Of a stretch of DNA of 64,000 nucleotides, positions 1 to 20,556 are shown piece after piece. The DNA lies in NCBI GenBank assembly GCA_030144725.1, contig JASKMD010000012.1:8968928-9032927 (forward strand). Direction: 5' to 3'. Position numbers and translations under genes: made by a program. A model generated the notes under the pieces. That model saw only the letters and a list, made by a program, of their open reading frames with translations, was not told the origin of the DNA and did no database searches. The stretch comes from Haematococcus lacustris (taxonomy: Eukaryota > Chlorophyta > Chlorophyceae > Chlamydomonadales > Haematococcaceae). Numbering within the stretch: the first letter of the stretch is position 1; every line of letters begins with the position of its first letter.

Positions 1-171
1 CACAACCAACAACTGATTAGTGGCGATAGACGTGCAACAGTAGTAGAACTGCATTTCCACACTCGCTTCGGATGACGCCGAAGCTATTACTTGGATTACT
101 GCGCCATCCCTAACTTCTGGCCATTTGTAGCCAAAGTGCCCACTGGGCATTAGAACAAGGTCTGAGAGGAT

Positions 172-3100
172 ATGCAGCCACTGAGCAAGGAAGCCCTGGA
201 CGGTCTTCGCAGCTACAAGTATGTAGCAGGTGAGGCCGCTAGCCTCTTCCTCATCCGTGTTTGGTTGTAGCCTCCTGGGGGCATGCACCCTGCACTGGAA
301 CGCCCTGGTGGCAGCTTGTATCTGCACGACCTGCCCCCCTTGCAACCTGTGCTATGAGCTGGAGAGCAGACTTCACACCTTGTGCACGTAGCTATTGATA
401 CCCTTGTCATGAAACACGACAGGGGGCTACACCAAGCTGGATGACTGGCACCAGCCATTCTGGAATGGTGAGACAAACGCATACAGGGAGGCGAGGGTTG
501 CTGGGTGCCGGGTCCTGCAGTGCAATGCAGGGTCAGGTCATGGCCTTGGACTTCACGCTCTGACCATGCCGCTCCAGCCCTGCTGACTGCAGCGTGCGTG
601 CAGCGGCTGCCCCTCTGGCTGGCGCCTAACCTTATCACCCTGGCAGCCACCATGTGCATCGTCTCTGCATACGTCTTGAACATCATTTATGTACCGGACT
701 TCAGCAGTGGGTGGCAGGGGCAGGGGCAGGGGCAGGGGCAGGGGCAGGGGCAGGGGCAGGGGCCAAGACAAGTTCCTGCCTAGCCCTTCCCTCCAGCTCC
801 AGTCCCCATGCTGCCCTACTTGTTGCCTGGGTTTGAATGAGGACATTCAACACATGGCGTCCGGCAAACATGGTTGCAAACTCAGTGCCATCAGCATATG
901 CGCAAACATCATGTCGCTCTTAGCAAAGGCAGCTACAGCCTGATGCAGAAACCAGATATGACTTGCAAGGCCGTGGCTTGTTTTCGTCAGGGCTGCCTGA
1001 GCTTCAACCCTGGGCTCAACTTCCATTTCCCCTCCTCCCTCACCACCCCAGCAGCAGGCCAGGCCCCCTGTGTGTGCCTGCCTGCCTGTTCCCAGGTGAG
1101 GCGCCCCGCTGGGTTTATCTCTGGTCAGCCCTGGCCGTGGCGTGAGTCTGCTTCCCTGCCTGCCTCCTCTGCTACCCCTGCCCTGCCTCCCCTGCCTGCC
1201 TGCATAGCTTGCCTGCTGTTCCAGTCCCTACTGGAAGGCGGGGGACCATCGCCCTGACCCTGACCCTGACCCTGACCCTGACCCTGACCCTGACCCTGAC
1301 CCTGACCCTGACCCTGACCCTGACCCTGACCCTGACCCTGACGCTGGCCCTGACGCTGACCCTGACCCTGACCCTGACCCTGACCCTGACCCTGACCCTG
1401 ACCCTGACCCTGACCCTGACCCTGACCCTGACGCTGGCCCTGACGCTGACCCTGACCCCGACCTCATGCAACACCTTTGATGGGTCACTGAGATGGGTGG
1501 TTGACCTGCCCTTTGCCTTCCCGCAGCTTGTACTGCAACCTGGACTGCATGGACGGCAAGCAGGCCCGGCGCACCCGCAGCAGCTCACCCCTGGGGCAGC
1601 TGTTTGACCACGGCTGTGACGCCCTGGCATTGTGAGTCTTGCCCAATCCCCTAGCCAAGGCCACCCCTGCCTAAGCCTGGGTCAGCTTCTTCATCCCACC
1701 CCCCAGCTTCCTCGGGCACCCACCCACCCTACCCACACCCCACTTTACCCTGCACTGCCCACCAGTGTTTATCTTTACATGGCCAAGCTTTAAAACCTCA
1801 AGTTTGTAGTTGCGCAATAGCGCAAGGCAATAACGGCAATAACGCAACAAAGGCAATAATGCAAGGCAATAACGCAAGGCAACCATAACGCAAGGCAATG
1901 TGTAACCAACGTCTTAAGCGCAGAAACCAATACCTGCTGCCCACCCCAACCTTGCGGGCATTGCACCGCCACCCCTTGCTGCTGCCATAGTAGGCTGGCT
2001 CTCAGATGGCCGCTGGGGCTTGGGTAACGTGTAGGGAGTGGGTTAGGGAGGGGTGAGCAGGTCCTGGTGCGCATGGTTGGGGCCAGCAGGGCAGGCTTAC
2101 CAGGGCAGCCCTTGTGCCCACTGCATGCTAGGGAGGGGGTCTAGGTAAGGTAGGGTAGGGCAGGGCAGGGGTGAGCAGGTCATGGAGCATGGTGACATGA
2201 AGTCTGGTGTGGGCTTTGGAGGGGTTGGGTGGAGTATGATAGGGTTAGGGCATGATGTGGTAGGTGAGGGGGACCCCTGAGGTGGGGGTACCCTGAGGAC
2301 CTCTGAGGAGGGACCCCTGAGGAGGGGGACCCATGAGGTGGGGGTGCTTTGGACTGGTGGGCAGCCACATCAGTATGAGCCCTGCGGTGGAGTGTGTGGT
2401 GTGTGCCGCCCCTGTTTGCCCTCCCTGTCCGCCCCCCCTGCAGGCACATGATGCTGGCCAACATTGCCTGCAGCCTGGGCGTGGGGGTGCAGCTGGAAGA
2501 TGGTGGCCGGCTGCCTGGGGGTGAGCTGCTGGGGGGGCGGGGGGAGGGGGGGGACAGGGTGCGGCAGCGGCAGAGCAGGGGGGTAGGTGAAGGCCCACAG
2601 GGGCTGAAGGTGCACGGCCTGCCTGGGGGTCAGTCAGGTTTGATCCTCCTCCTACCTTGCCCCTGGCTCCCCAAACCCAGCGTGCCTCAAGGGCCCACAC
2701 AGTTGCTGCGGCGCACCCGTCCTGCAGATCTTTGTGCCCTGGATGCTGGCCCAGTGGGAGGAGTACCACACAGGGGTGGGTGACCCAGCGCTTGCAGGTG
2801 GAGGCTAGGTTCTGTAGCTGTGCACTACACAGCTGAATTGGCCCTACTCAGGATATGACATTGCGCTGCCTCCCCCTCCCCCTCCCCCCTCCCCCCCCCC
2901 CCTCCCCCTCCCCCCGCCCCCTCCCCCTCCCCCTCCCCCTCCCCCCTCCCCCTCCCCCTCCCCCTCCCCCTCCCCCCCCCTCCCCCTCCCCCTCCCCTCC
3001 CCTCCCCCTCCCCCTCCCCCCTCCCCCTCCCCCTCCCCCTCCCCCTCCCCCTCCCCCTCCCCCCTCCCCCTCCCCCTCCCCCTCCCCCTCCCCCTCCCCC

Positions 3101-5530
3101 TCCCCCTCCCCCTCCCCCTCCCCCTCCCCCTCCCCCTCCCCCTCCCCCTCCCCCTCCCCCTCCCCCTCCCCCTCCCCCCTCCCCCTCCCCCTCCCCCTCC
3201 CCCTCCCCCTCCCCCTCCCCCTCCCCCCTCCCCCTCCCCCTCCCCCCTCCCCCTCCCCCTCCCCCTCCCCCTCCCCCTCCCCCCCCCCTCCCCCTCCCCC
3301 TCCCCCTCCCCCTCCCCTCCTCTCCCCCCTCCCCCTCCCCCTCCCCCTCCCCCTCCCCCTCCCCCTCCCCCTCCCCCTCCCCCTCCCCCTCCCCCTTTCC
3401 CCTCCCCTCTGTATCAAGGCTGAACTCACCCCACTCCTGCCTGCCCACTGCCCAGATCATGGTGTACGGCACGGCCCACTACGGCGTCCTGGAGGCCAAC
3501 TACAGCATCTGCGCCACCCACCTGCTCTCCGCAGCCGGCGGTTTAGCCTTCTGGCGCCAGCGCCTCAGCCTGCCCGCCTGCTTCGCCCCCCTCTGGGCAA
3601 GGCTGGGCTCATGGGCGGGGCCTGCTGCCGCAGGCTTGGGGGGCTTGACTGTGGCCGATGCAGCGCTGCTGGTGGTGTCGCTGGCAGGGGTAGCGCAGGG
3701 GGCGCACAATGTGGTGCGCACCTTCAAGAGCAGCCAGCCGCTGCCACAGGAGGTGCGGTGGAGGGTGGGGGCTGAAGGGGGCGAATGGTGCAGCATGGTG
3801 AGGGCTCAAGGGGCTAAGGGTGCAGGGGAGGGGTGGGAAGGGTGGGGGGCAGCAGGGGCAGGGCAGGGGGGTGGGGGGCAGCAGGGGCAGGGCAGGCGGG
3901 TGGGGGGCAGTCAAGGCAGGGCAGGGGGGGGGGGGGCAGCCAAGGCAGGGCAGGGGGGGGGGAGGCAGCCAAGGCAGGGCGAGGGGGGGGGGGGGGGGGC
4001 AGCAGGGGCAGGGCAGAAAGGGGTGGCATCTTGGGCCCTGGGATATGGAGGGTTGGTGGCAGTAGGTGGGGCTGAGGGAGGGGTGGGAAGGGGTGAAGTG
4101 TGGGCTTGGGGTGGGGTGGGGTGCAGGGGCTGTAGGCGCGCGCCTGTAGGCGGTGCTGGGGGCACAGGCCCCACAGGCATCCCTCATTTGGGGGTCAGGA
4201 GGGGAGGCAGGGGTAGCAAGGGTGTGCAAGCCGTATGTTAGGCAGTCTGGCTGTCTTCGCTGCCACAACCACACCTCAGCCTCTCCACTCCCCACCTCGG
4301 TGCTGCCTGCCATGTCCCTTCCACCCCTGCCTGCCATGGCCCGCTGTCTGCGCAGGAGAGAGGCAGCAAACAGCTCGGAGCGAGGGCTGCTGCCCGCCAC
4401 CTGCTGCTGCTGCTCCTGCCGGTGCTGCTGGGAGCCTGCGCCGTCGCCCTGGCCAGCAGCAGCAGCAGCAGCAGCAGTAGCAGGGAGCTTGACGCCAAGG
4501 ATGCACCACTCTTAGCCTTGCTCAAGCCGCACCTGGGTCAAGGCTGTGGGCCAGGCTGCCTGCAGGCCGTGCAGTGCCGGCTGCTGTTCAGCGCCTGGGG
4601 CCTGCTGTTTGCCCTGCAGGCCTCACACCTCATCATCAGCCACATGGTGGGTGCGGCACACCTCGCAGGCCACCTGGTCACACCACATCACTCCACATCA
4701 CTCCCTACCCAGAGTGTACGAATTTGAGTGCCAGGGGGGTCATCACCATGTACACCGATGGATGTCAGCCTGCCCTGCCTAACCAGTTGCTACGCTCCCT
4801 ACTCCCTCACTCCACATCACTCCCTACCCAGAATGTTTGCTGCTGTAAGATCGCCAAGGGGGCCATCACTATCTTTTTACCTGCCCTGCCTGGCCAGCTG
4901 CCTGGCTAGGCCCCAGGCGTAAGGGTAGCTGCTTCACGGTGACAGAGTCGGGCATGCGTGCGGAATTGCCAAGGGGGTAGACACTATGCCACACCACATC
5001 ACTCCAACGTGACCTAGCCATGTGTTTATAACCAAGGTGTGACCCTTAGGGTGATGCCACACACGCAAGGATTTAGCCTAGAAAAGGTACCCTAAGCACG
5101 GCACCTGCTCACTCACGGAACTTCCTTCACACACGACATTGCCTGCCCTCACAACACCATTCCTGAGCCAAGTTTTTTAGATCCAAAGCCTGACCATTAC
5201 TCTGAAGTGTGTCTTACCCAGGTGTGACTTCAACCCACTATGGCATAGAGTGTGCCCATCTCTTGCTGCCCTGATCCGCAGACCAAACAGCCTCTGCAGC
5301 CAGGGCTGTTGCCGCTGGCGTGTTTTGCCACGCTGCTGCTGAACAGCCTGGTGGCCCGCACCTTCCCGCCCCTCCACCTGGCCCTCATCACCCACACGGT
5401 GGCCCTACTGGCCTGGACCAGCTACGTCACGGCAGTGGTGTCCCAGATCTGTGCCTTCTTGGGCATCAGCTGCTTCGTCATCAATCCTTTGCCAGCAGCT
5501 GAGGGAGCTGATCAGGGCAGCAGCAGTTGA
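172..5530 (+). CDS. EPT1: Ethanolaminephosphotransferase (CDP-alcohol phosphotransferase), copy 1
   Basis: Transfers phosphoethanolamine from CDP-ethanolamine to diacylglycerol, giving phosphatidylethanolamine; an ER multi-pass membrane enzyme in this family. Exons read: 172-229, 423-467, 593-706, 1096-1141, 1527-1631, 2444-2520, 2681-2775, 3456-3752, 4356-4646, 5282-5530; phases close to 458 residues. The full CDP-alcohol phosphotransferase signature D-G-x2-A-R-x8-G-x3-D-x3-D is present (D97, G98, A101, R102, G111, D115, D119). Also seen are the N-terminal WLAPNLITL helix, the WEEYHTG motif and several hydrophobic segments. The ATG at 172 starts a typical family N-terminus ([14 protein letters not shown]). 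The exon 6/7 border is the least certain: other donors at 2481, 2487 or 2503 and acceptors at 2703 or 2728 exist. Introns carry GGGGCA, CCCTGA and CCCCCT microsatellites. Paralogous to the minus-strand gene at 44930-54061. Confidence 0.9.
715..763 (+). repeat. (GGGGCA)n microsatellite just after a 5' splice site
   Basis: About eight tandem GGGGCA units begin a few bases inside the intron that follows phosphotransferase exon 3 (donor at 707). The paralogous gene has the same motif in sense next to another donor. Confidence 0.95.
1255..1458 (+). repeat. (CCCTGA)n microsatellite near a 3' splice site
   Basis: About 33 units of CCCTGA with a few CTGACG/CTGGCC variants, in the intron before exon 5 (acceptor 1526). 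The sense strand carries CCCTGA. Confidence 0.95.
2868..3404 (+). repeat. (CCCCCT)n polypyrimidine tract, 0.54 kb
   Basis: Almost uninterrupted C/T tract made mostly of CCCCCT with small length variants. It lies upstream of the acceptor at 3455 in the phosphotransferase intron. The Gly/Arg/Glu and Pro/Ser frames across it are artefacts. Confidence 0.95.
3830..4018 (+). repeat. G-rich minisatellite (GGGGCAG / GGGGGGCAGCA-like)
   Basis: Degenerate tandem units of a G-rich, CAG-containing repeat in the donor-proximal half of the intron after exon 8 (donor at 3753). No coding signal is seen. Confidence 0.85.
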
Positions 5531-5564
5531 CGGCATGGGGCAGGCTGATGCAGCTGCGGGTCGC

Positions 5565-6190
5565 GGGCGTCATGCGGGATGAGTTCCGCACCAGCAGGGT
5601 CAGCTCAGTCATGAACAGCCCCCTGTGAGGAGGAGCTGGACAGCAGCAAGCCCACCAGGTCTGAAGGCTGGAAGATCAGGTGCAGAACCGCTTGTTGCGG
5701 TCAGCCTTGAGCAAGCGGTTTGAGGCGCCAGTGCGGGGGCTCATGTGGTGCCCTTGGCTGGCCCAGGCCACCCCTGGGGACCTTGGCAAATGGGTGGACA
5801 GGGACTGCAACGCAGCCCTCAACATCCAGCGGGCAGGGGAGAGCAAGTGGCGCCCACTGGAGCTGTGCAGGTGGCCACACCGAGCAAGGCTTCCTGCCAA
5901 GGGCAAGGAGTACCCCGCATTGGGCTTCAAGAAGCTGCGGGAAAGAGCACCCAAGGCCCTAGCCCAGCAGCCTGCAGCACAGTAGCATGTGTGCACTAGG
6001 CAATGCTTAAGCTGTTGCTTTCATCAGAGCATGTGTTTCATGCCAACATCGATCGCCCAACCCTCGCAAGGGGGTGGGGGTAGGACATTAGGTGTTGGTA
6101 ACGGATGCTTGTCTCAGACAAACAGTTCGAACGACAGATAACACAGCCCCTACCCGTTAGTAGGGGAATTATGTGGTTGAGTCTCCCAGC
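5565..6190 (+). pseudogene. Fanzor/TnpB-like RuvC nuclease relic, copy A
   Basis: C-terminal part of a Fanzor-like RNA-guided nuclease. Translation gives DEFRTSRVSS, the region between RuvC-II and the zinc-finger position in Fanzor/TnpB proteins, then RGLMWCPW and WVDRDCNAALNI, the RuvC-III motif with its catalytic Asp, ending at the stop in 5983-5985. The Cys pairs of a normal zinc finger are largely missing. Relative to copy B a 5-base deletion near 5615 puts a stop after the first motif, so the copy is broken. It begins about 35 bases after the phosphotransferase stop and lacks the N-terminal half. DNA similarity to copy B continues about 200 bases past the stop. Assignment is by motif recognition only. 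Confidence 0.65.
6147..6166 (+). other. Hairpin in the 3' flank of Fanzor relic A
   Basis: A 7-bp perfect stem, CCCCTAC pairing with GTAGGGG across a 6-base loop, about 160 bases after the nuclease stop. The corresponding position in copy B (20266-20287) keeps the stem with one A-U to G-U change. It could be a guide-RNA element or a transposon end; transcription cannot be seen here. Confidence 0.5.
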
Positions 6191-6480
6191 CGTACGTATC
6201 GAGGCGGTCATCGCCTTTCAAACGCTCATTGCAAAGTTAGCCCCCATGTAAACTCGCAACTCTCGCAGTGTTCACTATAAACCACTCTAGCATCAACATC
6301 GCTAGAGCTCGCTTTCGACCGTCGGCGTAGTGCTCAATACGTGTATCCTTAGAACTTGAGATTGGTGCAATCTAAGCATTGGCACAGGGGCACCTGGAGT
6401 GTACTTGTGTTCTTCTCAGTGGCATCTACAACTAGATACTCCCCGTCAGTGGCAGAGACAACAGTACGCCCATTAGCAGG

Positions 6481-7438
6481 ATGTCTAGCACAAAGGAGCT
6501 GCTGGCGAACTACACCGCACAGAACCGCGTCTGGGAGGGTGCGTGTACTCACATGTTTTAGCCGTCGACACCGCATTGATGCGAATCGCTTGGCGTCCCT
6601 GGCCTGCAGAGCACGTGAAGAAGGAGAACCGGGTGCTTAAGCTCAACTCGAACTTCAGCATCTCCGATGCGCGGCACTGTGAGTGCACACCGCGGCTTGC
6701 TTGCCTGTAGCGTCTGCATACAAGCTATTTCACTGCCTCGATAAGTGTGCACCGTAGCATTCTTGTGTGTGCAAGCTGTGGCCTGCTGTTGGGAAGTTGG
6801 CAGTCTGCCTGTGCGTACGCAGTGGACATCCTTCCTGAGAAGCCCAACCGCACAGTGCCTACCCAGAACCCCAACGGGTCCGCCATCCAAGCGGCAACCA
6901 CCCTCCTGCAGGACCTGTCAAGTCTGAAGAACACAGACAAGCAGCCACATGAGCGGTTTGCCCTGCCCGTCACTGCAAACATGGAGTGAGTCAATGGTGC
7001 AGTGACTGGTGTGGCCCCGTTCACATGCAGGTCCTCCTTCCACACCACCCACTGGCATGGCCATGCAATGAGTTGCACCTAGGTACCCACCCCACCTATG
7101 GTCCACAGGCGTGTCCCACAATGCCACACTGCATTCCCTGTATGGCCTTGCATAGAGTGGCTGTTTCACGGGGCCCACCCTGCCTAGGGTCCACAGGACT
7201 TCCACATATGCCTTACTGCATCTCAATCCTGATCACGTTGCTAGGTGTCACATCTCCAGCCCTACTGGCCCCTTTCTTCTTGCCCTGCACCTCTGTGCCC
7301 TGGCCTGCCTCATTGCTTGGTGCCCTTCCCTTGTTGGCCTGCAGGTATGGTTTCTTCGCCACGCAGCCGTTGATACCTGCCAACCCCATGTTCGACCACA
7401 AGCATAGGAGCAGGATGAACGAGCATGGGGTGTTGTAA
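6481..7438 (+). CDS. CFAP144: FAP144 / FAM183-like cilia- and flagella-associated protein
   Basis: Four exons (6481-6538, 6610-6678, 6823-6985, 7345-7438) with GT-AG introns and matching phases give 127 residues, close to the usual size of FAM183/CFAP144 proteins. Recognised features, in order: a short N-terminal helix leading into EEHVKKENRVLKLNSNF, a PEKPN segment, and a C-terminal TANMEYGFFATQPLIP block that matches the family's xT-x-x-QEYG(W/F)-x-x-PL pattern. Family members are small axonemal microtubule-associated proteins. The ATG at 6481 is the first in frame before a good donor. The assignment rests on pattern memory, so another small axonemal protein is possible; that the exons form one real gene is well supported by phase. 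Confidence 0.6.
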
Positions 7439-8789
7439 ACATGGCGCACAGGCGCACCCCTGGCTGCAGCTCAGGCTGGATGCAAGTCAGAGCTGTGAGC
7501 CAGCAGCGGTGGCCTCAGCAGGGGCTGGGATGGGCAGGGGTGGCTTCGCCACGGGGCAGGGGAGGAAACTCCAGTTGCCTGGTGGGCCCTCCCAACCAGG
7601 GGTTGGATGCAAGGCCAGGGGAGCAGGTGTGAACATCACAGGGTAGGGCTAGACATTGAGGGGCAACTCTTCCATATGTCTCCCTTGATACCTGCTCGGG
7701 CAGCGGCAGTGAGGCAGGGGTGCGGCTGTGACGACGCAGGCATGAGCTGTGCAAGGTCATGGGGGGTGGATCAGGCTGCTGCGCATGGGGTGAACCATCT
7801 GGGCAGGTTGAGCATCCCAAACAGTGCAGAGTAAGGGTTAGTAGCTAGTAGGGTAGGTTGGTGAGGGAGGGTGGTTGAAAGGGCCACAGGGGTGAGTGGT
7901 CACGGGGGTGTGGAGCTGAGGCACTGAACCCAGTGTTGACATGGTTGCTGTTGAGATGATGCGGGTTTATTGGGTGCATGGATGCTGGCAGCTGAGCAGC
8001 TCTGGTGGTGGTGACGGTGCTTGTGATCAACTCTGCTGAAGCTGTGGGCTTGGAGCCTTGAGCGCACTCCAATGCCTTAGTGTGTTGATACATGGGAGCA
8101 GTGTATCTGTAGGTTAACGCTCATGCAGCTGATGCTGGGCTGGCAGACAGGCAGTCGTAGGGCCAGACTTGTGTGCTTGCTGATGCATGGCAAACTGGGA
8201 TGCTGGTCCCTGAAAACGATGCTGCAAGTCCCTTGTGCTCTGTAAGAGGATGCTCCTTCGCTAACCCACGCTGCCAGACGCTGCCAAACTAACGGCGAAA
8301 CAACGGCTGTGAAAGGACGCCGTCACATGTCATGTTCCATGTTGAATGACTTTTGTTTGACTGGACTGCCGCATCCATGTGAGCAGAGCTAGCTATTCAG
8401 ACTTTGGATTGAATACTCTGTTCCTTACTAAACAAGACCCGGATGCGGCAGTCCAGTTCCGGGAGCATTGCTTGAGTGACATCCTCCACACCACCATACC
8501 GCCTCCACAACAGCCGGTTGAACCCCAGACAGGCCAGCTGGCGGTCACCCACCGTCACAGATGCCCCAAAGCGCAGCGCCTGGCAAAAAGCAAAGCAGCG
8601 CCGGGCGATGATGCCAATGATGCCAAGCCAATGCCAATGATGCCAAGCTTGGTCACGGTGTGCTTTGCTCCAATGTGTGTGTAAGCGGGGTTGATGCATT
8701 AGGGTCATGCATCAGGTGGTGGGAGGCATGAATGAAAAAATAGTTGCCGTGTTGATTGTGCCTTGAGTGCCTTGTGTGCATACCTGCAG
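7439..8789. other. Gene-poor region with a perfect inverted repeat
   Basis: No frame with convincing splice borders was found. The only clear structure is a perfect 17-bp inverted repeat at 8360-8376 and 8441-8457. Short open frames around 8379-8708 on both strands match no family I know. Confidence 0.5.
8360..8457 (+). repeat. Perfect 17-bp inverted repeat with 64-base loop
   Basis: ACTGGACTGCCGCATCC at 8360-8376 is exactly complementary to 8441-8457. It could be a small foldback transposon end or a hairpin RNA precursor. Confidence 0.7.
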
Positions 8790-9640
8790 CTGAAGGAGGA
8801 GACCTCTGATTTGTTTATGGAGCACCACCATTGTGTCAAGCAGCTGGTGGTCTTCTTCAGCGCAGCTGGCATTGGCATCCGGGTGGGTGTAGTGCTGTGA
8901 GCCTATCTGAGTAGGTTGGCCGGGTAGGCCGAGGGGTACAGATCAGTGGCGGGGCAGATCGGGGCAGGTTGGCCCAGCAGTGAATGGCCAACACTAGTGT
9001 GATAACAAGCTGGATAGACGCAAGCCCACGAGCAGGGCAGGTGGACCACCGGCTGCTGCGCCCATCATGGAGCCAGCAGCATGACCGGCCAGTCTGGGCC
9101 TGATGTGGTGCCCTCAGGTGCTCTCCCGCCAGCCCCCACAGCTCAGGATCAGGATCATGATCAGAACAACAAGCCTACCCGACCTAGCTACCGTTGTAAC
9201 CATGCCAGCCCCCACAGCTCACACGCAGCCAGGCAGCCACACAGCCAGCAGCCTCAGGGCCTGGGCCCAGTATCCAGCCGTCAGCCAAGCGCAACAAGGC
9301 TGAGCAGGCAGCAGTGTCCACCCAGCCCGCCAAGGGCAATGGCGAGGGCAAGGACAAGGCTGCTCACCCAGCCCACTAGCCCACAGCCCGGCAGGTGCGT
9401 GGGCTGGGACTGCAATGCAGCTCTAGACATGCAGCGCATTGGGTGAGCAGGTGGCGCCTGCTGGAGCTGTGCTTATGACCTGACCTGCCAGCTCTGAACG
9501 ACAAGGGCTGCGAGACCGCCCACGCAAGGCCCAACGGCAGCAGCTTGCTGTTGCACAGTAATGTGCTGTCTTTTAGCTGTCATCAGCTTGCAACCGCGCA
9601 TCTCAGTCGTGCCAGTTCAAGGCCACACCCCTTGTCACAG
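8790..9640 (+). pseudogene. Fanzor/TnpB-like nuclease relic, copy C (degenerate)
   Basis: After an acceptor-like CCTGCAG at 8790-8800 the frame reads KQLVVFFSAAGIGI, matching KQLVVFFGNAGIGT of copy B (RuvC-II region). At about 9408-9445 it reads WDCNAALDMQRIG, the decayed RuvC-III motif. Between them are stops and an unrelated-looking stretch. The DNA from the RuvC-III motif to a CTTTTAGCTGTCATCAG block near 9571 aligns closely with minus-strand copy D, so C and D form one subfamily. No functional protein can be made. Confidence 0.6.
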
Positions 9641-10164
9641 GGGTCAGGCCATAGCATGGGTGGAAAGCGCCCATGCCACGTGCTACAGGTATAGACAGAA
9701 CACCACCCCTTCACTCAAGCCCCTCGGATTGCCAGACCGGCCAAGTACTAGACCAGTGACGTTTTGCAAGACAGTGTACAAGAGAAGTGACAACGATGGA
9801 GCTGTAGTGGTGCGGTAGGAATTCATGTGACATTGCAACACGGCCGCTGAAACGACGACGGGACACTCACGCGCAGACGAAGATGAAGAAGATAGCTGTT
9901 ACGCCAACTGGTTGCACATGCTGGGCGCTGCCGCCCACCAGAGTCGTGCACCAGCAGAGGCTGCCACAAAGGGTTGGGCCCGAAGGTCGCCGTGTCGAGG
10001 GCCGACACGCGGCAGTGAAGGGTGCAGTTCCGCCGCTGCAGCATGGTGTAGCAACTTCATCTCCAGGCTAACCTGGTGTGGTCTGTTCCCCTTCATAATT
10101 TGTTCGTCACACCCCACTCCGGTTCCACTCGGTTCTGGGCCACCAGCGCCATCGGAGCCGGCCG

Positions 10165-19337
<9,173 letters not shown>

Positions 19338-19429
19338 GCTCACGCTACTTCAAAAAGGTGGGAGTGCCAAGGGTAGGAGGGGAGGGGCAGGACCATAGGC
19401 TGATGACTGCCCCACATGTGACCTGCTAG

Positions 19430-20310
19430 GTGCCCACGTCTCCAATCCATATAAGGATGTCATCTGCCTTGTGTGCCTTGTGTGCCATGCAGTTGGAGGA
19501 GGAGGCAGCCAGCGTGTCTGAGCAGCAGTGGGGGACCCACAAGCAGCTGGTGGTGTTCTTTGGCAACGCGGGCATTGGCACCTGGGGTGGGTGGGGGGCC
19601 AAGGCCGTGCTGCAGGCCTGCCGCAAGGTGGTGGAGAGGCCCAACAGCGGCAAGCCAACCGACAGGGTGCCAGGCAAGGTGGTGACGGTGAATGAGTTCC
19701 GCCACAGTAGGGTCAGCTCAATCATGAACAGCCCCCAGCCCTGTGAGGAGGAGCTGGACAGCAGCAAGCCCACCAGGCCTGAGGACTGGAAGCCCAAGCC
19801 AGGTCAGGCGCAGGACCGCTTGTTGCGGTCAGCCTGGAGCAAGCGGTTTGAGGCGCCAGTGCGGGGCTCATGTGGTGCCCTTGGCTGGCCCAGGCCACCC
19901 CTGGGGACCTTGGCAAATGGGTGGACAGGGACTGCAACGCAGCCCTCAACATCCAGCGGGCAGGGGAGAGCAAGTGGCGCCCACTGGAGCTGTGCAGGTG
20001 GCCACACCGAGCAAGGCTTCCTGCCAAGGGCAAGGAGTACCCCGCATTGGGCTTCAAGAGGCTGGGAGACTGAGCACCCAAGGCCCTAGCCCAGCAGCCT
20101 GTAGCACAGTAGCATGTCCACTAGGCAATGCTTAAGCTGTTGCTTTCATCAGAGCATGTGTTTCATGCCAACATAGATTGCCCGGCCTTCGGGTTGGGGT
20201 AGTGAATCAGGTATTGGTGCCGGATGCTTGCTGCATGCAAACAGACCGGAATACAGATGACGCAGCCCCTGCCCATAATAGTAGGGGAAACATGCGGCTG
20301 AGTTCCTGCT
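19430..20310 (+). pseudogene. Fanzor/TnpB-like RuvC nuclease relic, copy B (longest)
   Basis: Starts after an acceptor-like TGCCATGCAG (about 19483-19492), 150 bases past the SRI-protein stop. In order: KQLVVFFGNAGIGT and GGWGAKAVLQACRKV (RuvC-II region of Fanzor/TnpB proteins), VVTVNEFRHSRVSS, then the KRFEAPVRG block. One G missing near 19867 relative to copy A shifts the frame before the RuvC-III motif, which is still readable in the next frame as WVDRDCNAALNI. The N-terminal domains are not found upstream. DNA similarity to copy A runs from about 19690 to 20310, well past the stop, and includes the hairpin at 20266. It is a broken relic. Confidence 0.7.
20266..20287 (+). other. Hairpin in the 3' flank of Fanzor relic B
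   Basis: CCCCTGC pairs with GTAGGGG around an 8-base loop. The stem matches the one at 6147-6166, with a G-U pair where copy A has A-U, while the loop differs in sequence and length. Confidence 0.5.
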
Positions 20311-20556
20311 GATGATATTGAAGCATCACAATGCCTTCCCCATGAACCTTGCCGTGTCAGTATATCTGATCGGTGGATTGTGAAGAGATTGGAGCAAGTG
20401 CAGCTGGATCATCGCAATCCACACACAAAGAGCATGGGTACATATAAATATAAACTTGGAAACAGTTCATAAAGATATATACCCATCGCTTGCACATGCT
20501 TTTTACGAAAACCCCGTTGTGCGAAGCTACTCACTACCTGTGCTAATGAGCGGGAC

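Noticed and set aside
2825..3775. Gly/Arg/Glu-rich and Pro/Ser-rich frames over the CCCCCT tract
   Set aside because: Simple-sequence artefact in a phosphotransferase intron; only the part after 3456 is coding.
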